NCBI GenBank assembly: GCA_963821235.1
Contig: CAWGCS010000001.1
Coordinates: forward strand, 1-64,000
DNA length: 64,000 bases
Direction: 5' to 3'
Source of the DNA: CTSoil-043 sp963821235
GTDB lineage: Bacteria; Chloroflexota; Limnocylindria; Limnocylindrales; CSP1-4
The notes under the pieces: generated by a model
Database searches by the model: none
What the model was told of the DNA's origin: nothing
Seen by the model: only the letters and a program-made list of their open reading frames with translations
Part shown: positions 19,175 to 27,403 of the stretch, one piece after another
Numbering within the stretch: the first letter of the stretch is position 1
Layout: the number at the start of each line of letters is the position of its first letter
Program-made: the position numbers and the translations under genes

Positions 19175-20589
19175 CACATCACCTTCGGCGCGGGGGGCTT
19201 CGGACCCGAGGCCAGCCAGACGGCACGGATGGCGGCGAATGCCGCTGTCATCGGCCGGTCCTCCTTCGCCTTGACGGCCTGCCAGGCTCCGGACTCGTGC
19301 GGCTTGCGCGCCGTCCACACGAGATCGTCGGTGATCGCATCGGCACCGTCCCAGCGCAGGCGACCGGACTCGACGACGCGCACGAAGTTCTCTGAGGCGT
19401 TGGCGTACTCGCGCCCGCCGAGCGGCTTGGGCTCTCGGAAGTGCCGGGCGAGGTCGGCGTCGGTCCACGGGTCGAACGCCACGCTCACGACGCCGAGCTT
19501 GAGGGCAACCTGCTTGAGGTCGGGCCCCAGCCGGTCGACGTCGATGGGGGCGCCGGTCACGTCGGCCACCAGACGCAGGGCCACCTTGCCGTCGCTCCGC
19601 TGCCAGGCGATGGCCGCCGAGGCGCGCGTGCCCGACGGATCCATGCTGATCGCCATCATCGGCCGCAGCGACGCGTCCAGTGGCTGGTGACAGAGCTGCC
19701 AGGCGGCCTCCGCGACGAGGCGTGGCTGCATCGAGATGACCCAGCGGCAGAGATGCTCCGTCTCGAACACGCTGGCCGGCAGGCTGAGGAGTTCGTCGCT
19801 CAGCCTCTCTTCCGTGATCGTGAACCCGAGCGCCGGGTTCGCCTCCGCCCATCCCACCCGATCGTCGAGCGGGCGATCGGGAGCCGCGCTCCATTCGAGG
19901 TAGGCCAGCGAGGCGGTGAGCTCCGCGCGTCGGCGCAGGTCATTGAGGACGACGGAGTCGGAATCACCTGCGTTCGACAGGTAGATGATCTGCGGGTTCT
20001 TGCTCGCGGTCATAGTCGGCTTGATCGCCCCGATCAGGTCGAAGTTCCGGTACTCGCGCACCTCGTCGAGGAGGACGTCGTCGACGGCGTTCCCGCGGGC
20101 GCCGGGGCGCGGGGCGACGAGCGTGTACCGTCCGCCGTTCTTGACCTTGATGACCTCCTGCCCGTTGGCGTAGCGGATCTCGACCACGTCCTCGTTGCCG
20201 CCCATCTCCGCGGCCAGGCGCAGGAACGTCTCGCGGGGCAGCGAGCGGTTCTGGGCGGTGTGCAGCAGCCGGCGCCCCATCGCGAGTCGCTGCCGGATCA
20301 GGGGCAGCAGCAGCTCCGTCTTGCCGTTCTGGCGGGCGACGGCGATGGCGACCTCGCGGTACTTCCACAGGTTGGCATTCGCACGGGGACGGCCGCGCGC
20401 TCCGGTGCCGTTCGTTGCCGTGAGGTAGCGGGCGGCGGTCCGCTGCCAGGGCATGAGCTTGATCCCGAGTTCCTTGGCGGCCGCCTCGTACTCCCGCAGC
20501 AGGCTCCGGGCCGGGATCGGCGGGGCGAGCCGCGGCGAGGCGCTGCCCTTGACCTCGGAGTTCAGGAGCTTTTCAGGAAGCGCCATCAC
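19174..20589 (-). CDS. Terminase large subunit
   Basis: 471 residues, intact frame. It has an ATPase Walker A variant VARQNGKTEL (Lys90) and Walker B VLLDEVREY (Asp175, Glu176), then a C-terminal nuclease domain with acidic residues (AISMDPSGTRASAAIAW, SVAFDPWTDADLARHF). It packages DNA into the prohead through the portal. It starts at GTG 20589 (GTGA overlap with the HNH stop) or ATG 20586. No small terminase subunit was recognised. The HNH protein just upstream is the common partner in siphoviruses. Confidence 0.9.
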   Translation of the reverse strand: MMALPEKLLNSEVKGSASPRLAPPIPARSLLREYEAAAKELGIKLMPWQRTAARYLTATNGTGARGRPRANANLWKYREVAIAVARQNGKTELLLPLIRQRLAMGRRLLHTAQNRSLPRETFLRLAAEMGGNEDVVEIRYANGQEVIKVKNGGRYTLVAPRPGARGNAVDDVLLDEVREYRNFDLIGAIKPTMTASKNPQIIYLSNAGDSDSVVLNDLRRRAELTASLAYLEWSAAPDRPLDDRVGWAEANPALGFTITEERLSDELLSLPASVFETEHLCRWVISMQPRLVAEAAWQLCHQPLDASLRPMMAISMDPSGTRASAAIAWQRSDGKVALRLVADVTGAPIDVDRLGPDLKQVALKLGVVSVAFDPWTDADLARHFREPKPLGGREYANASENFVRVVESGRLRWDGADAITDDLVWTARKPHESGAWQAVKAKEDRPMTAAFAAIRAVWLASGPKPPAPKVM

Positions 20590-21146
20590 CTGATCCGCTT
20601 ATGCATTGGAATATGCACTCGGGCCGAATAGTCGCCCGTTATTGACACCGGGGCGGTGGAAACCATCGGTGCGAGTTTCGCACGTCGTGTGCTGTCTGCG
20701 TGCGACCTTCGCACACTCGATGGCTCAGCCTCGCGAGATTCGTCGGATTGGGGAGGGAGAGGACGAAGAGGCGCATCTTCCTCCCCCCTCATCTCTGAAA
20801 GAACGGCCGTTCTGGCCGAATATGCACTCGGATATGCACTAGGCGCGAGCGAGTATGCAGTCAGGCACGCGCGGCAATTCGTACCGTTGTGCGGGGGCCG
20901 TGCTCTATTGCAGGGTCCACACGACGCCACGAGATTGCGCTCATCCCACCGCTGCCCACGCTGCGACGTCGGCACGACGTGGTCCGTCTGGTCGGCCCGT
21001 CCGCCACACCAGTGGCACGTGTGGAGGTCGCGCGCCTGGATTGCCTTGGTGAGTCGCTGCCAACTCCGCGACTTCTTGAAGTCCGGGGCCGAGACACGGC
21101 GAGGCCGGGCGGGGGTGACCGACCCGTATGCCCGGCCTCGCGCCAT
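20586..21146 (-). CDS. HNH endonuclease next to terminase
   Basis: 186 residues. The HNH core is in the N-terminal half: CHWCGGRADQTDHVVPTSQRG then LVASCGPCNRAR (two CxxC pairs, DH and N). The C-terminal half is low-complexity (repeated A-Y-S/P units) and contains repeated DNA motifs. HNH proteins beside terminases assist cleavage and packaging in HK97-type phages. It starts 3 bp after the preceding gene's stop. Confidence 0.75.
   Translation of the reverse strand: MARGRAYGSVTPARPRRVSAPDFKKSRSWQRLTKAIQARDLHTCHWCGGRADQTDHVVPTSQRGQRWDERNLVASCGPCNRARPPHNGTNCRACLTAYSLAPSAYPSAYSARTAVLSEMRGEEDAPLRPLPPQSDESREAEPSSVRRSHADSTRRAKLAPMVSTAPVSITGDYSARVHIPMHKRIR
20609..20843. repeat. Repeated GAATATGCACTCGG motif in the HNH gene 3' half
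   Basis: GAATATGCACTCGG occurs at 20609-20622 and 20818-20831, with a near copy GGATATGCACTAGG directly following at 20830-20843 and a weaker GAGTATGCAGTCAGG just after. Positioned immediately upstream of the terminase gene, the motifs could be packaging (pac/cos-type) or protein-binding sites, or simply encode the repeated Ala-Tyr residues. Confidence 0.4.
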
Positions 21147-21148
21147 GC

Positions 21149-21478
21149 TCAGACCTTCGTGCCGCGCAGGCTGTTCGGCTCCCGCGTCACGTCGGCCCAG
21201 TTGGCCATGCTCAGGCGGGCGATGCCGTACCAGGCGAGGAACGCGGCGAACCCCGTGCCGATGTTGAGCGTCAGCGTCCCGTCCAAGAGCCCCGCCGCGA
21301 ATGCGATCACGACGAGGACCGCGGACATGGCGAACGCAGTCAGCCGTTCCTTCCCGTCGAGGAAGGTGCCGAGCTGCTTGAGGAGCTGGACGAGCCCGGT
21401 CACGAGGGCCGAGGCTGCGACCGCACCGCCCGCCGTGAGGACGAGGGCGAGGGTCAAGGTCGTCTCGTCGCTGGGCAT
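21149..21478 (-). CDS. Small membrane protein, holin candidate
   Basis: 109 residues from ATG 21478 with a strong ribosome binding site (GGAGGGTG). Three hydrophobic segments: TLALVLTAGGAVAASALVTGLV, FAMSAVLVVIAFAAGLL and FAAFLAWYGIARL. The C-terminus is charged. Size, topology and its place between a lysin-like candidate and packaging genes suit a holin. No family signature is certain. Confidence 0.5.
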   Translation of the reverse strand: MPSDETTLTLALVLTAGGAVAASALVTGLVQLLKQLGTFLDGKERLTAFAMSAVLVVIAFAAGLLDGTLTLNIGTGFAAFLAWYGIARLSMANWADVTREPNSLRGTKV

Positions 21479-21488
21479 GTCACCCTCC

Positions 21489-22121
21489 CTACGCGCTCGG
21501 GACCGGGCCATCGCCCGTCCCGTAGTAGCCGGACACGGGCGTCTGCCCGTACGAGCCGGTCGGGATGACCTCGATCGGACCCGCCTCGCCCCACGGGATC
21601 GGGGCATTCGGGGCGAGCCCGGCAGCCACCTTCGCGGCGCGGCCGAGGGCGACCGCGTACACCGGGTTGAGGTTGAGCCCGGGATCGACCTCGGCCCACG
21701 CCTGCGCGGCGAGGACCTGCCCGCAGGTGAGCGAGGTCGGGCCGTAGGCGGGACCGCTGCCGATCTCGGCCGCGACGTTCTCGACGAGCGTCTGACGCCG
21801 CCACGCTGGATCGGTGGCCGCGCTGGGCCACGAGCCGCTGATCGGGCCGACGAGCTGCGGGAACGCCTCGAGGGCGAAGAGCTGCTGCAGGTACTCGTCG
21901 ATGTCGGCCGAGCGGCCCTTGGCGATGAGCTTGGTCGCCTCGTCGAGACTGAGCGGCATGAGGCTGGGCATGTAGGCACTCGCCGGCTGCTTGACGAGGG
22001 CGCGACCGACGAGCGCGGTAGCCTTCGCGGCCCACTTCGCGACCGCCGCGAAGTCACCGTCGCCGGCGGCGTGGGAGAGGGACAGACCGATGAGCCGGAG
22101 CTGTTCCTGGACGGTTGCCAT
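21489..22121 (-). CDS. Phage protein of unknown function, 210 aa
   Basis: ATG 22121 with ribosome binding site AGAGGAG. An N-terminal helical part (LRLIGLSLSHAAGDGDFAAVAKWAAKATALVGRAL), a middle Trp/Leu-rich part and a C-terminal Gly/Pro/Tyr-rich low-complexity tail. No cysteine motif or signal peptide. Not recognised; its neighbours are lysis-like genes. The reading frame is intact. Confidence 0.55.
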   Translation of the reverse strand: MATVQEQLRLIGLSLSHAAGDGDFAAVAKWAAKATALVGRALVKQPASAYMPSLMPLSLDEATKLIAKGRSADIDEYLQQLFALEAFPQLVGPISGSWPSAATDPAWRRQTLVENVAAEIGSGPAYGPTSLTCGQVLAAQAWAEVDPGLNLNPVYAVALGRAAKVAAGLAPNAPIPWGEAGPIEVIPTGSYGQTPVSGYYGTGDGPVPSA

Positions 22122-22135
22122 GTTCGAGTGCTCCT

Positions 22136-22909
22136 CTAAGCTGCTGTGACGCTGACGCCCGAGCCCGATGCCCGGACGACCTGGCCGATGAATGCGCCGG
22201 AGAGAACGCGAGTGGTGAGCACCGTCGTCTTCCGGTAGGTACGCCTGATGGGCGCCTCGCAGGACGCCGAGCTGGCGGGGTGATCCCACGTCTGGTCTTC
22301 CCAGTCCACAATCGCGCCGGCGGCGAGCTGGTAGACGCGGACGGTGGCGCCGTGGGCGAGGTGCAGCCGGTGCGTCGCCGGTGCGATGGCGACCGGCTCG
22401 AAAAGGGCGGCCAGGATGTAGCCGCGGGCCACGGCGCGGACGGCCGTGCGCAGCTCGTCCTCGCTGATCCACGCCGGCGAGGCGCCGTTGTGGGCGAGCG
22501 GATTCATGAGGCGGAACTCGCGGTCCCACACGACGCCCACCTGGTGCGAGCCCCGGAACCCGAACTGGAGACGGGTCGGGAGGGCGGACGAGAGGACGGC
22601 CAGCGAGGCGGACCAGCCGGCCCGCAGGCGGGCGACGAACGGCCCCCACGCGATGGACTCGTACCGCTCGACGTGGGAGTCCGGCCAGATGCCCTCCGAG
22701 CCGCGCATGACGTCGTCGAGGAAGCCCCCGGTCGGCCCGGGCTTGTCTGGCCTGTGAGCCGCGGCGCGGAACTCGGGCACGGTCGGGCGCACGGCGGACG
22801 GGTCGGCGGCGATGGCGGCCCAGATCGTGGCGACCACGAAGCAGTCGTCGATGTCGCCTGCGCCGGGATAGCCGACCTGGGAGAGGACGGGCGGGACGAC
22901 GAGGACCAT
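22136..22909 (-). CDS. Putative papain-like/C39-fold peptidase or lysin
   Basis: 257 residues from ATG 22909 (ATGA overlap). Near the N-terminus GDIDDCFVVATIWAAI has the Cys-helix look of papain-like (C39) peptidases. SHQVGVVWDREFRLMNPLA (about residues 125-145) could supply His and Asn. The C-terminal 90 residues form a separate beta-rich segment that may bind a wall or membrane component. Its location between two membrane proteins suggests an endolysin. Assigned by motif geometry only. Confidence 0.4.
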   Translation of the reverse strand: MVLVVPPVLSQVGYPGAGDIDDCFVVATIWAAIAADPSAVRPTVPEFRAAAHRPDKPGPTGGFLDDVMRGSEGIWPDSHVERYESIAWGPFVARLRAGWSASLAVLSSALPTRLQFGFRGSHQVGVVWDREFRLMNPLAHNGASPAWISEDELRTAVRAVARGYILAALFEPVAIAPATHRLHLAHGATVRVYQLAAGAIVDWEDQTWDHPASSASCEAPIRRTYRKTTVLTTRVLSGAFIGQVVRASGSGVSVTAA

Positions 22910-23142
22910 CACAGGCCCCGCGTGCTGAGGGTGATCAGGAGGTTGACGAGGCCGACGATCAGCCCGCCGGCGGCGGCGGCGAGCATCCACTTCATCAGCC
23001 GCTCGTAGACCTGCGTGCGACCGCGCCACGCCTTCAGGTCGTCGATGTCCGAATCGTGCTGGAGGACCATCTCGCGGATCGTTACGGCGGTGCCGCCACC
23101 GTTGGGGACGAGCTGGTCATCGAGGCGCCGCGCATCGGTCAC
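22909..23142 (-). CDS. Small single-pass membrane protein (XhlA/holin-like)
   Basis: About 77 residues from GTG 23142 (a TTG at 23190 is an alternative start). An amphipathic N-terminal half (TIREMVLQHDSDIDDLKAWRG) is followed by one membrane helix (MLAAAAGGLIVGLVNLLITL) near the C-terminus, the layout of XhlA-type haemolysin/holin accessory proteins. It is translationally coupled to the lysin candidate. Confidence 0.45.
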   Translation of the reverse strand: MTDARRLDDQLVPNGGGTAVTIREMVLQHDSDIDDLKAWRGRTQVYERLMKWMLAAAAGGLIVGLVNLLITLSTRGL

Positions 23143-23270
23143 CTCTGTGCGCCGAGCGCATGGGCCGGCCGCCGCAGAGGGAGGCAGCAACCGGCCCGAT
23201 CAGATTCCCGCACGGTCGAATCGTGGGCGATCCGTGCAGCCCTGCACAGATAGGCAATCTGCTACATGGA

Positions 23271-23296
23271 AAGGCCCCGGACGATGCCGGGGCCTT
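23271..23296 (-). terminator. Strong hairpin downstream of rtcB
   Basis: AAGGCCCCGG (23271-23280), six-base loop ACGATG, CCGGGGCCTT (23287-23296): a perfect 10-bp stem located 25 bp past the rtcB stop. The flanking A/T on both sides is short, so it may end transcription in both directions and shields the lysis genes from rtcB transcription. Confidence 0.7.
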
Positions 23297-23320
23297 AGGG
23301 CGCTGATGGAGGGCCGGAGC

Positions 23321-24481
23321 CTATCCCTTGACCACTCCGAGCGGACGCAGCCGCCGGATCGGCGCGACCAGATCGGCGCTGTCGGCCATCACCTGCTCGA
23401 TGTCCTTGTACGCGAAGGACGATTCGTCTGTGACGGCGGCGGGGTTGGGGGTGACGAGCGCAACGCCCGCCCGCTCCATCTGCGCCTCCATGTCGGCGAG
23501 GCTGACCTGCTTGCGGGTTGCGCCGCGGGACCGAGCCCGGCCAGCTCCGTGCTGGCACGTCTCGAATGAGAGTGGGTTGCCGAGCCCGCCCCCGACGTAG
23601 GACGCGGTACCCATGCTGCCAGGAATCAGGACCGTCTCGCCCTTCGCTGCGCGGACGGCACCCTTGCGGTGGACGATCCCGTTTCGGCCGAGATGGTTCT
23701 CCCACGCCGCGTAGTTGTGGTGGACATCGAGCACCTGCCACGCCGGCGCTCCGAACACCTCACCGAAGGCAGCGATCACCTTCGCGGCCATTCGGCGGCG
23801 ATTCTCTTCGGCCCAGGCCATCGACGCGGTCATGTCCGCGAAGTAGCCACGCGCCTCGTCCGTCTCCCACGGCAGGTACGCGAGTTCCTTGTCGGGGAGA
23901 GCCGAGAACCACCGCTGGTTGAGCCCGAGGGCGATCTTGTGCCAGTGATCGCAGACCTTCTTTCCGACAGAGCGCGAGCCCGAATGGAGCATGAACCAGA
24001 TGCGGTCGTCGTCGTCAACCTGAAGTTCGAGGAAGTGGTTGCCTCCGCCGAGTGTGCCGAGCTGAAGGTCAGCCGCGACCATCGCACTCTTGCAGAGCGC
24101 CGAGCAGTCCGATCGCTCGAACGGTTCACCAGCCGGCGCTCGATGTTGTGCCTGCGGGCCGTTGCCGACCGGAACGTCGCGGGCGATCTGAGCAAGGAAC
24201 GCGGACAGCCGGTCCCCGATCTGGCGGCGGTACATGCCCGTCTCGATCAGCACGACCCCGCAACCGATGTCCACGCCGACGGCATAGGGGACCACGGCCT
24301 TGTCGGCGAAGAGGACGCCGCCAATCGGCATGCCGTAGCCGGGATGGGCGTCGGGCATGAGGGCGACGTGACTGATGGCGAACGGCAAGTTGGCGAGGTT
24401 GCGCGCCTGTTCGATCGCGCTGTCTTCGGCCTGGCTGGCCCACGATTTGATTGGGACCCGCTGGCCCGTGATGATCTCCAT
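23321..24481 (-). CDS. rtcB: RtcB-type 3'-phosphate RNA ligase, prophage-encoded
   Basis: 386 residues. RtcB ligates RNA 2',3'-cyclic phosphate or 3'-phosphate ends to 5'-OH ends using Mn2+ and GTP. Family motifs are all present: VGVDIGCG (metal ligand Cys74), GGGNHF (145-150), HSGSR (166-170), HNYA (255-258), HRKGA (271-275), IPGSMG (286-291) and CQHGAGRARSR, with the guanylylated His at 311. Length is close to the short RtcB form. The start has ribosome binding site GGAGGAG. It lies at the right end of the prophage with its own terminator. In a phage it would repair RNAs cleaved by host anticodon nucleases, which is inferred. Confidence 0.9.
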   Translation of the reverse strand: MEIITGQRVPIKSWASQAEDSAIEQARNLANLPFAISHVALMPDAHPGYGMPIGGVLFADKAVVPYAVGVDIGCGVVLIETGMYRRQIGDRLSAFLAQIARDVPVGNGPQAQHRAPAGEPFERSDCSALCKSAMVAADLQLGTLGGGNHFLELQVDDDDRIWFMLHSGSRSVGKKVCDHWHKIALGLNQRWFSALPDKELAYLPWETDEARGYFADMTASMAWAEENRRRMAAKVIAAFGEVFGAPAWQVLDVHHNYAAWENHLGRNGIVHRKGAVRAAKGETVLIPGSMGTASYVGGGLGNPLSFETCQHGAGRARSRGATRKQVSLADMEAQMERAGVALVTPNPAAVTDESSFAYKDIEQVMADSADLVAPIRRLRPLGVVKG

Positions 24482-24503
24482 GACTCCTCCGCTCTCTCTG
24501 ATC

Positions 24504-24731
24504 CTACGCCGCCCGCCGGCCGACGCCCGGCACGACGAGGAGGCCGCGCGCCGTCAGGACGTAGATCACCTGGTAGGGCGACTCCACCCCGAGCCGCACC
24601 GTGAGCCTCGCGAGGTGCTGGTCCACGCTGTGCCTCCCGATCCCGAGCTGGTCGGCTGCCGCCTGCCGGCTGCCGGTGGCAACGATGGCCGCGACCACCT
24701 CGACGTTGCGGGGCGTCACGTCGCGGCCCAT
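24504..24731 (-). CDS. LuxR-type helix-turn-helix protein
   Basis: 75 residues with little more than a GerE/LuxR HTH: VTPRNVEVVAAIVATGSRQAAADQLGIG-type first helices and HSVDQHLARLTVRLGV recognition helix. No receiver or ligand domain. It is 22 bp upstream of rtcB in the same direction, so it may regulate or be coexpressed with it. Confidence 0.65.
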   Translation of the reverse strand: MGRDVTPRNVEVVAAIVATGSRQAAADQLGIGRHSVDQHLARLTVRLGVESPYQVIYVLTARGLLVVPGVGRRAA

Positions 24732-24746
24732 CGGTCACCCGACCGC

Positions 24747-24770
24747 CGGACAGCAGCGCGGACAGCAGCG
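24747..24770. repeat. 12-bp tandem duplication near the prophage edge
   Basis: CGGACAGCAGCG occurs twice back to back (24747-24758, 24759-24770). It lies in the gene-free strip between the last prophage gene and the truncated secreted protein, so it may mark the junction. The other junction is outside the window. Confidence 0.4.
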
Positions 24771-24837
24771 GGACGGCGTGGTGCGATCGCCGCGGGGTGT
24801 CGCCGATCCCCTGTTGACGCTCGGCGGACCGCCCGCG

Positions 24838-24858
24838 GGGACCCCGAAACGGGGTTCC
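24838..24858. other. Inverted repeat near the prophage edge
   Basis: ACCCCG-AAA-CGGGGT (24841-24855), extended to 9 bp with one mismatch, lies just before the 24869 reading frame. It could be a terminator stem, an integrase arm site or part of an attachment site. Confidence 0.3.
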
Positions 24859-24868
24859 GGGCTACTAC

Positions 24869-25333
24869 GTGCACAGCCACGGCGACCAGTACGTCTTCGG
24901 ATCGCAGCGGGACTACGGCTTCCGCGAGGACGCGGGGCTCTGCACCAACGCGAAGCCGATCCTTGCCCGCGACATCGCCGCCGTCCGCCGCGGGCGGCAG
25001 TCGAACCTCGTGATCATGTCGACCTGCACCCTCGGAGACACCGGCACCACGATGCCGACAGCCTTCGCGATCCCGAAGACGAAGGCGCGGAGCGGCGCGT
25101 GGGCCGGCCCCAACTTCTACCTCGGCTACGTCGGCGAGACGTGGGACAGCGACGAGTTCACGTTCGAGTCGCGGTTCTGGAGCGCGCTCGGACCCGGTCT
25201 CGGGGTGGGCCAGGCGTTCGACGTAGCGAAGCTCGGCTGGTTCAACGCCGGGTTCGCCGCGAACTGGTACGGCAGCTACGTCTGGACGGGGCGGGCCGGC
25301 CCGCTCCCGACCGGCTGCACGAATTGTCTGTGA
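24869..25333 (+). CDS. Hypothetical protein, probably the 3' part of a truncated secreted protein
   Basis: 154 residues rich in Trp, Tyr, Phe and Gly (LGYVGETWDSDEF, WFNAGFAANWYGSYVW) with cysteines at the C-terminus, typical of an extracellular domain. It has no signal peptide of its own. The frame is open upstream to 24818 without a plausible start or ribosome binding site, and GTG 24869 falls in mid-motif (GYYVHSHGDQ). This suggests a 5' truncation at the prophage junction. The next gene follows within 10 bp, so it was the first or middle gene of a small operon. Confidence 0.45.
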   Translation: MHSHGDQYVFGSQRDYGFREDAGLCTNAKPILARDIAAVRRGRQSNLVIMSTCTLGDTGTTMPTAFAIPKTKARSGAWAGPNFYLGYVGETWDSDEFTFESRFWSALGPGLGVGQAFDVAKLGWFNAGFAANWYGSYVWTGRAGPLPTGCTNCL

Positions 25334-25343
25334 GGTGACCACG

Positions 25344-26273
25344 ATGCACGCACGAATGCCCTCGCTCGGTCGGCACCCTGGTCGCCTGACCGTCGCCGTC
25401 GCCGTCGCCGGCGCGGCCATCGGGCTCGGACTGCCCGGCGGGACGGCGCCTGGCGACGCGGCCGACCGCTTCGTCGCCGGCGGACCCGTCGCGGAGCGCG
25501 TGCCGGTGCCCGCCGAGCGAGCTCCCTTGGTCATCGCAACGGCCGCCGCCTTCCGCAGCCGCCTCGGCCTGGCCGAACCCGCTGCCGTCCGCGTGGACCG
25601 CGTCACGGACCGTTTCGACGGGACTGCATTCGACGAGGTGACCGCAACCGACCGGGCGGGCCGCGCCCTCCACCTGGAACGCTTCGATGACCGCGGTCGC
25701 CTCGTTGGCGCGGTGTCGTTCGGCTGGCAGGCTGCCGGAGGTCGACCCCTGGGCGACGCCGCAGCAGCTCGCAATCGGGCGAGTCGCCTGGCAGCCGACC
25801 TCGGCCTCGGCGCAGCGGGCGAGCCGGACATGCGGCGCGGCCCGGACGACTCCGGCTGGACGATCGCCTGGCCGCGCGCCGTTGATGGGGTCCCCGTGAT
25901 CGGTGACGGCGTGCGCATCGACCTGTGGGCCGATGGGCGTGTCCATGCTGTGGTTCGTGCAGAGCACCAGCTGGCGCCACGGCCGGCGACCATCCTCACC
26001 GAGAGGGCTGCTCGCGCGCGCATCGCGGCGGCCCTCGGCTCCATCTTCGGCGACCGCTCCGACCAGGTCACCACCTCCGCCCTCACGCTCGCCTGGGTCG
26101 CCCCCAACGACGCATTCGATCCGGCGGCACCGGACGCCCCCGGCCCCACGCTCCGCCTGGCTTGGGTAGCGGAGGCCCGCGCCACGGGCGACCTCGCCGA
26201 GGGTCTTCGCGCCGTGAAGCTCTTCCTCGACGCCGGCACCGGCGCGCTCATCGGCGGCGACGTCCTCCGGTGA
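25344..26273 (+). CDS. Secreted protein with PepSY/propeptide-like region
   Basis: 309 residues. ATG 25344 with GAGGTG just upstream, overlapping the previous stop region; GTG 25335 is an alternative. A signal peptide is evident (LTVAVAVAGAAIGLGLPGG). The mature part has two repeated modules in which an acidic helix is followed by a strand (AAAFRSRLGL..., ERAARARIAAALGS...) and LFLDAGTGALIGGDVLR at the end, resembling PepSY/FTP propeptide domains that inhibit or chaperone secreted proteases. No catalytic motif. Coupled by a 4 bp overlap to the following lipoprotein. Confidence 0.55.
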   Translation: MHARMPSLGRHPGRLTVAVAVAGAAIGLGLPGGTAPGDAADRFVAGGPVAERVPVPAERAPLVIATAAAFRSRLGLAEPAAVRVDRVTDRFDGTAFDEVTATDRAGRALHLERFDDRGRLVGAVSFGWQAAGGRPLGDAAAARNRASRLAADLGLGAAGEPDMRRGPDDSGWTIAWPRAVDGVPVIGDGVRIDLWADGRVHAVVRAEHQLAPRPATILTERAARARIAAALGSIFGDRSDQVTTSALTLAWVAPNDAFDPAAPDAPGPTLRLAWVAEARATGDLAEGLRAVKLFLDAGTGALIGGDVLR

Positions 26274-27328
26274 GCGCTACGCCGCCGCTGCCCGCCGCTA
26301 CACCCCGCTCGGCCGTGGGCCGGGCGGGGTGGCCAGCCTCGCGTGCCGCGGCGGGGCTCGCCGTCGCGGTCGTGGTGGCGGTGGCCGCCGGTTGCGCTGC
26401 AGTCCCGTCGGCCGCGCCGACCGCAATCGCGGGTCCCACACCGATGCCATCGCCAACCGTGACCGGCGCCGGTGGCGCCTCCCTCATCCTCCTCGCGGAG
26501 GCGAACGGCGTCCTGACCCTGGGCCTCTCCGGCCCTGTCGGCGGCATCGTGGAGCTGCCCCTCCCCGCACCGGCGACAGCAGCGGTGGTGCCGGCTCCAG
26601 ACGGAAGCCTCCTCGCCCTCCTGCGCGACGGCCGCCTCTTCGTGGCGCCGGGCGGGCCAGATGCGCTCCTTGACGGACGCGGATGGCAGCAGCTCGATGG
26701 TGGCGGGGCCATTCCGCTTCCAGGGCGGGTGGTGATCTTCGCGGCAGCCATGTCGCCGGACGCAACCCGCCTGGCGGCGCTCGCCCGGCCACCGGACGCG
26801 GAGGGACCCAGCGCCCTCGTCCTCATGGATCGCGACGGCGGGCAACGCAGTGTCTACGGGCTCGCCGAGGAATCACTCGGTTCGCCGCCTGCCTGGATCG
26901 ACAATGGCAGGGTCGCCGTCCTCCAGCGCAACCGTCTCGGCCGGACGTTCCTGGCCATCGTCGATGTCGGTTCCGGCGAGGTCCTCGATCGGATCTCGTT
27001 CCGGGCCTTGGAGTTCCGGACCTCCGGCGATGGGCAGACCGCCGCGGTGCTCGGCGACAACGATCGTCTGCTCGTCGGGTCGACCGATTCCGTCCTTGAG
27101 CGACGGGCCGCCCCGGACGGCGGTCCCGTCCCTCCACCGGCCGATCACGTGGTCGGCGGGCTTGCCCTCGACGGAGACGGGCGCCACCTCGCCGCCGTCG
27201 TCGACGAGAGCAACGGTGGCCAGGGCCGGGTCGCGGTCTACGAACTGGTCGGGGACGCCTGGCGGCCCGGCATCAGGATCACGCCACTCTCCGGGTCGCA
27301 CGGCGGTGCACCCGCGTGGCTGCCTTGA
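26270..27328 (+). CDS. Lipoprotein with beta-propeller-type repeats
   Basis: 352 residues from GTG 26270 (overlaps the previous stop). N-terminal signal with lipobox AVAAGC (Cys about residue 43), a Pro/Thr-rich linker, then WD40/TolB-like repeats (PDGSLLALLRDGRLFV, SPDATRLAALARP, GDGRHLAAVVDES). Anchored on the outer face of the membrane; ligand unknown. Probably functions with the PepSY-like protein before it. Confidence 0.6.
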   Translation: MSATPPLPAATPRSAVGRAGWPASRAAAGLAVAVVVAVAAGCAAVPSAAPTAIAGPTPMPSPTVTGAGGASLILLAEANGVLTLGLSGPVGGIVELPLPAPATAAVVPAPDGSLLALLRDGRLFVAPGGPDALLDGRGWQQLDGGGAIPLPGRVVIFAAAMSPDATRLAALARPPDAEGPSALVLMDRDGGQRSVYGLAEESLGSPPAWIDNGRVAVLQRNRLGRTFLAIVDVGSGEVLDRISFRALEFRTSGDGQTAAVLGDNDRLLVGSTDSVLERRAAPDGGPVPPPADHVVGGLALDGDGRHLAAVVDESNGGQGRVAVYELVGDAWRPGIRITPLSGSHGGAPAWLP

Positions 27329-27403
27329 GCAGGCCGGCCGTCGCGCTGCGGCGGCGCCGCGAAGGGCGCGACGAGTGGCACCGGCCGTCGGGCCGGCCGG
27401 CGG

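Larger units (their letters stand above)
1..24860. mobile_element. Siphovirus-type prophage (left end outside window)
   Basis: A continuous block of phage genes: large terminase, portal, head protease, HK97-type capsid, connectors, major tail protein, tail chaperone, tape measure and minor tail proteins in canonical order on the minus strand, with regulatory and methylase/HNH genes at the left. No integrase is visible, so it is probably left of position 1. The right boundary is inferred to lie between the HTH gene ending near 24731 and the apparently 5'-truncated secreted protein at 24869. No att repeat could be identified because only one end is in view. Single-base insertions disrupt many of its genes. 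Confidence 0.85.

Noticed and set aside
20586..23190. CRISPR-like array from the ATATGCACT repeats
   Set aside because: Copies are 14 bp, unevenly spaced and inside a coding region; no spacer structure.
24841..24856. Remnant of a tRNA 3' end as attachment site
   Set aside because: The ACCCCG-AAA-CGGGGT stem followed by TTCCGG superficially recalls a T-arm, but no acceptor stem, CCA or consistent T-loop could be built.
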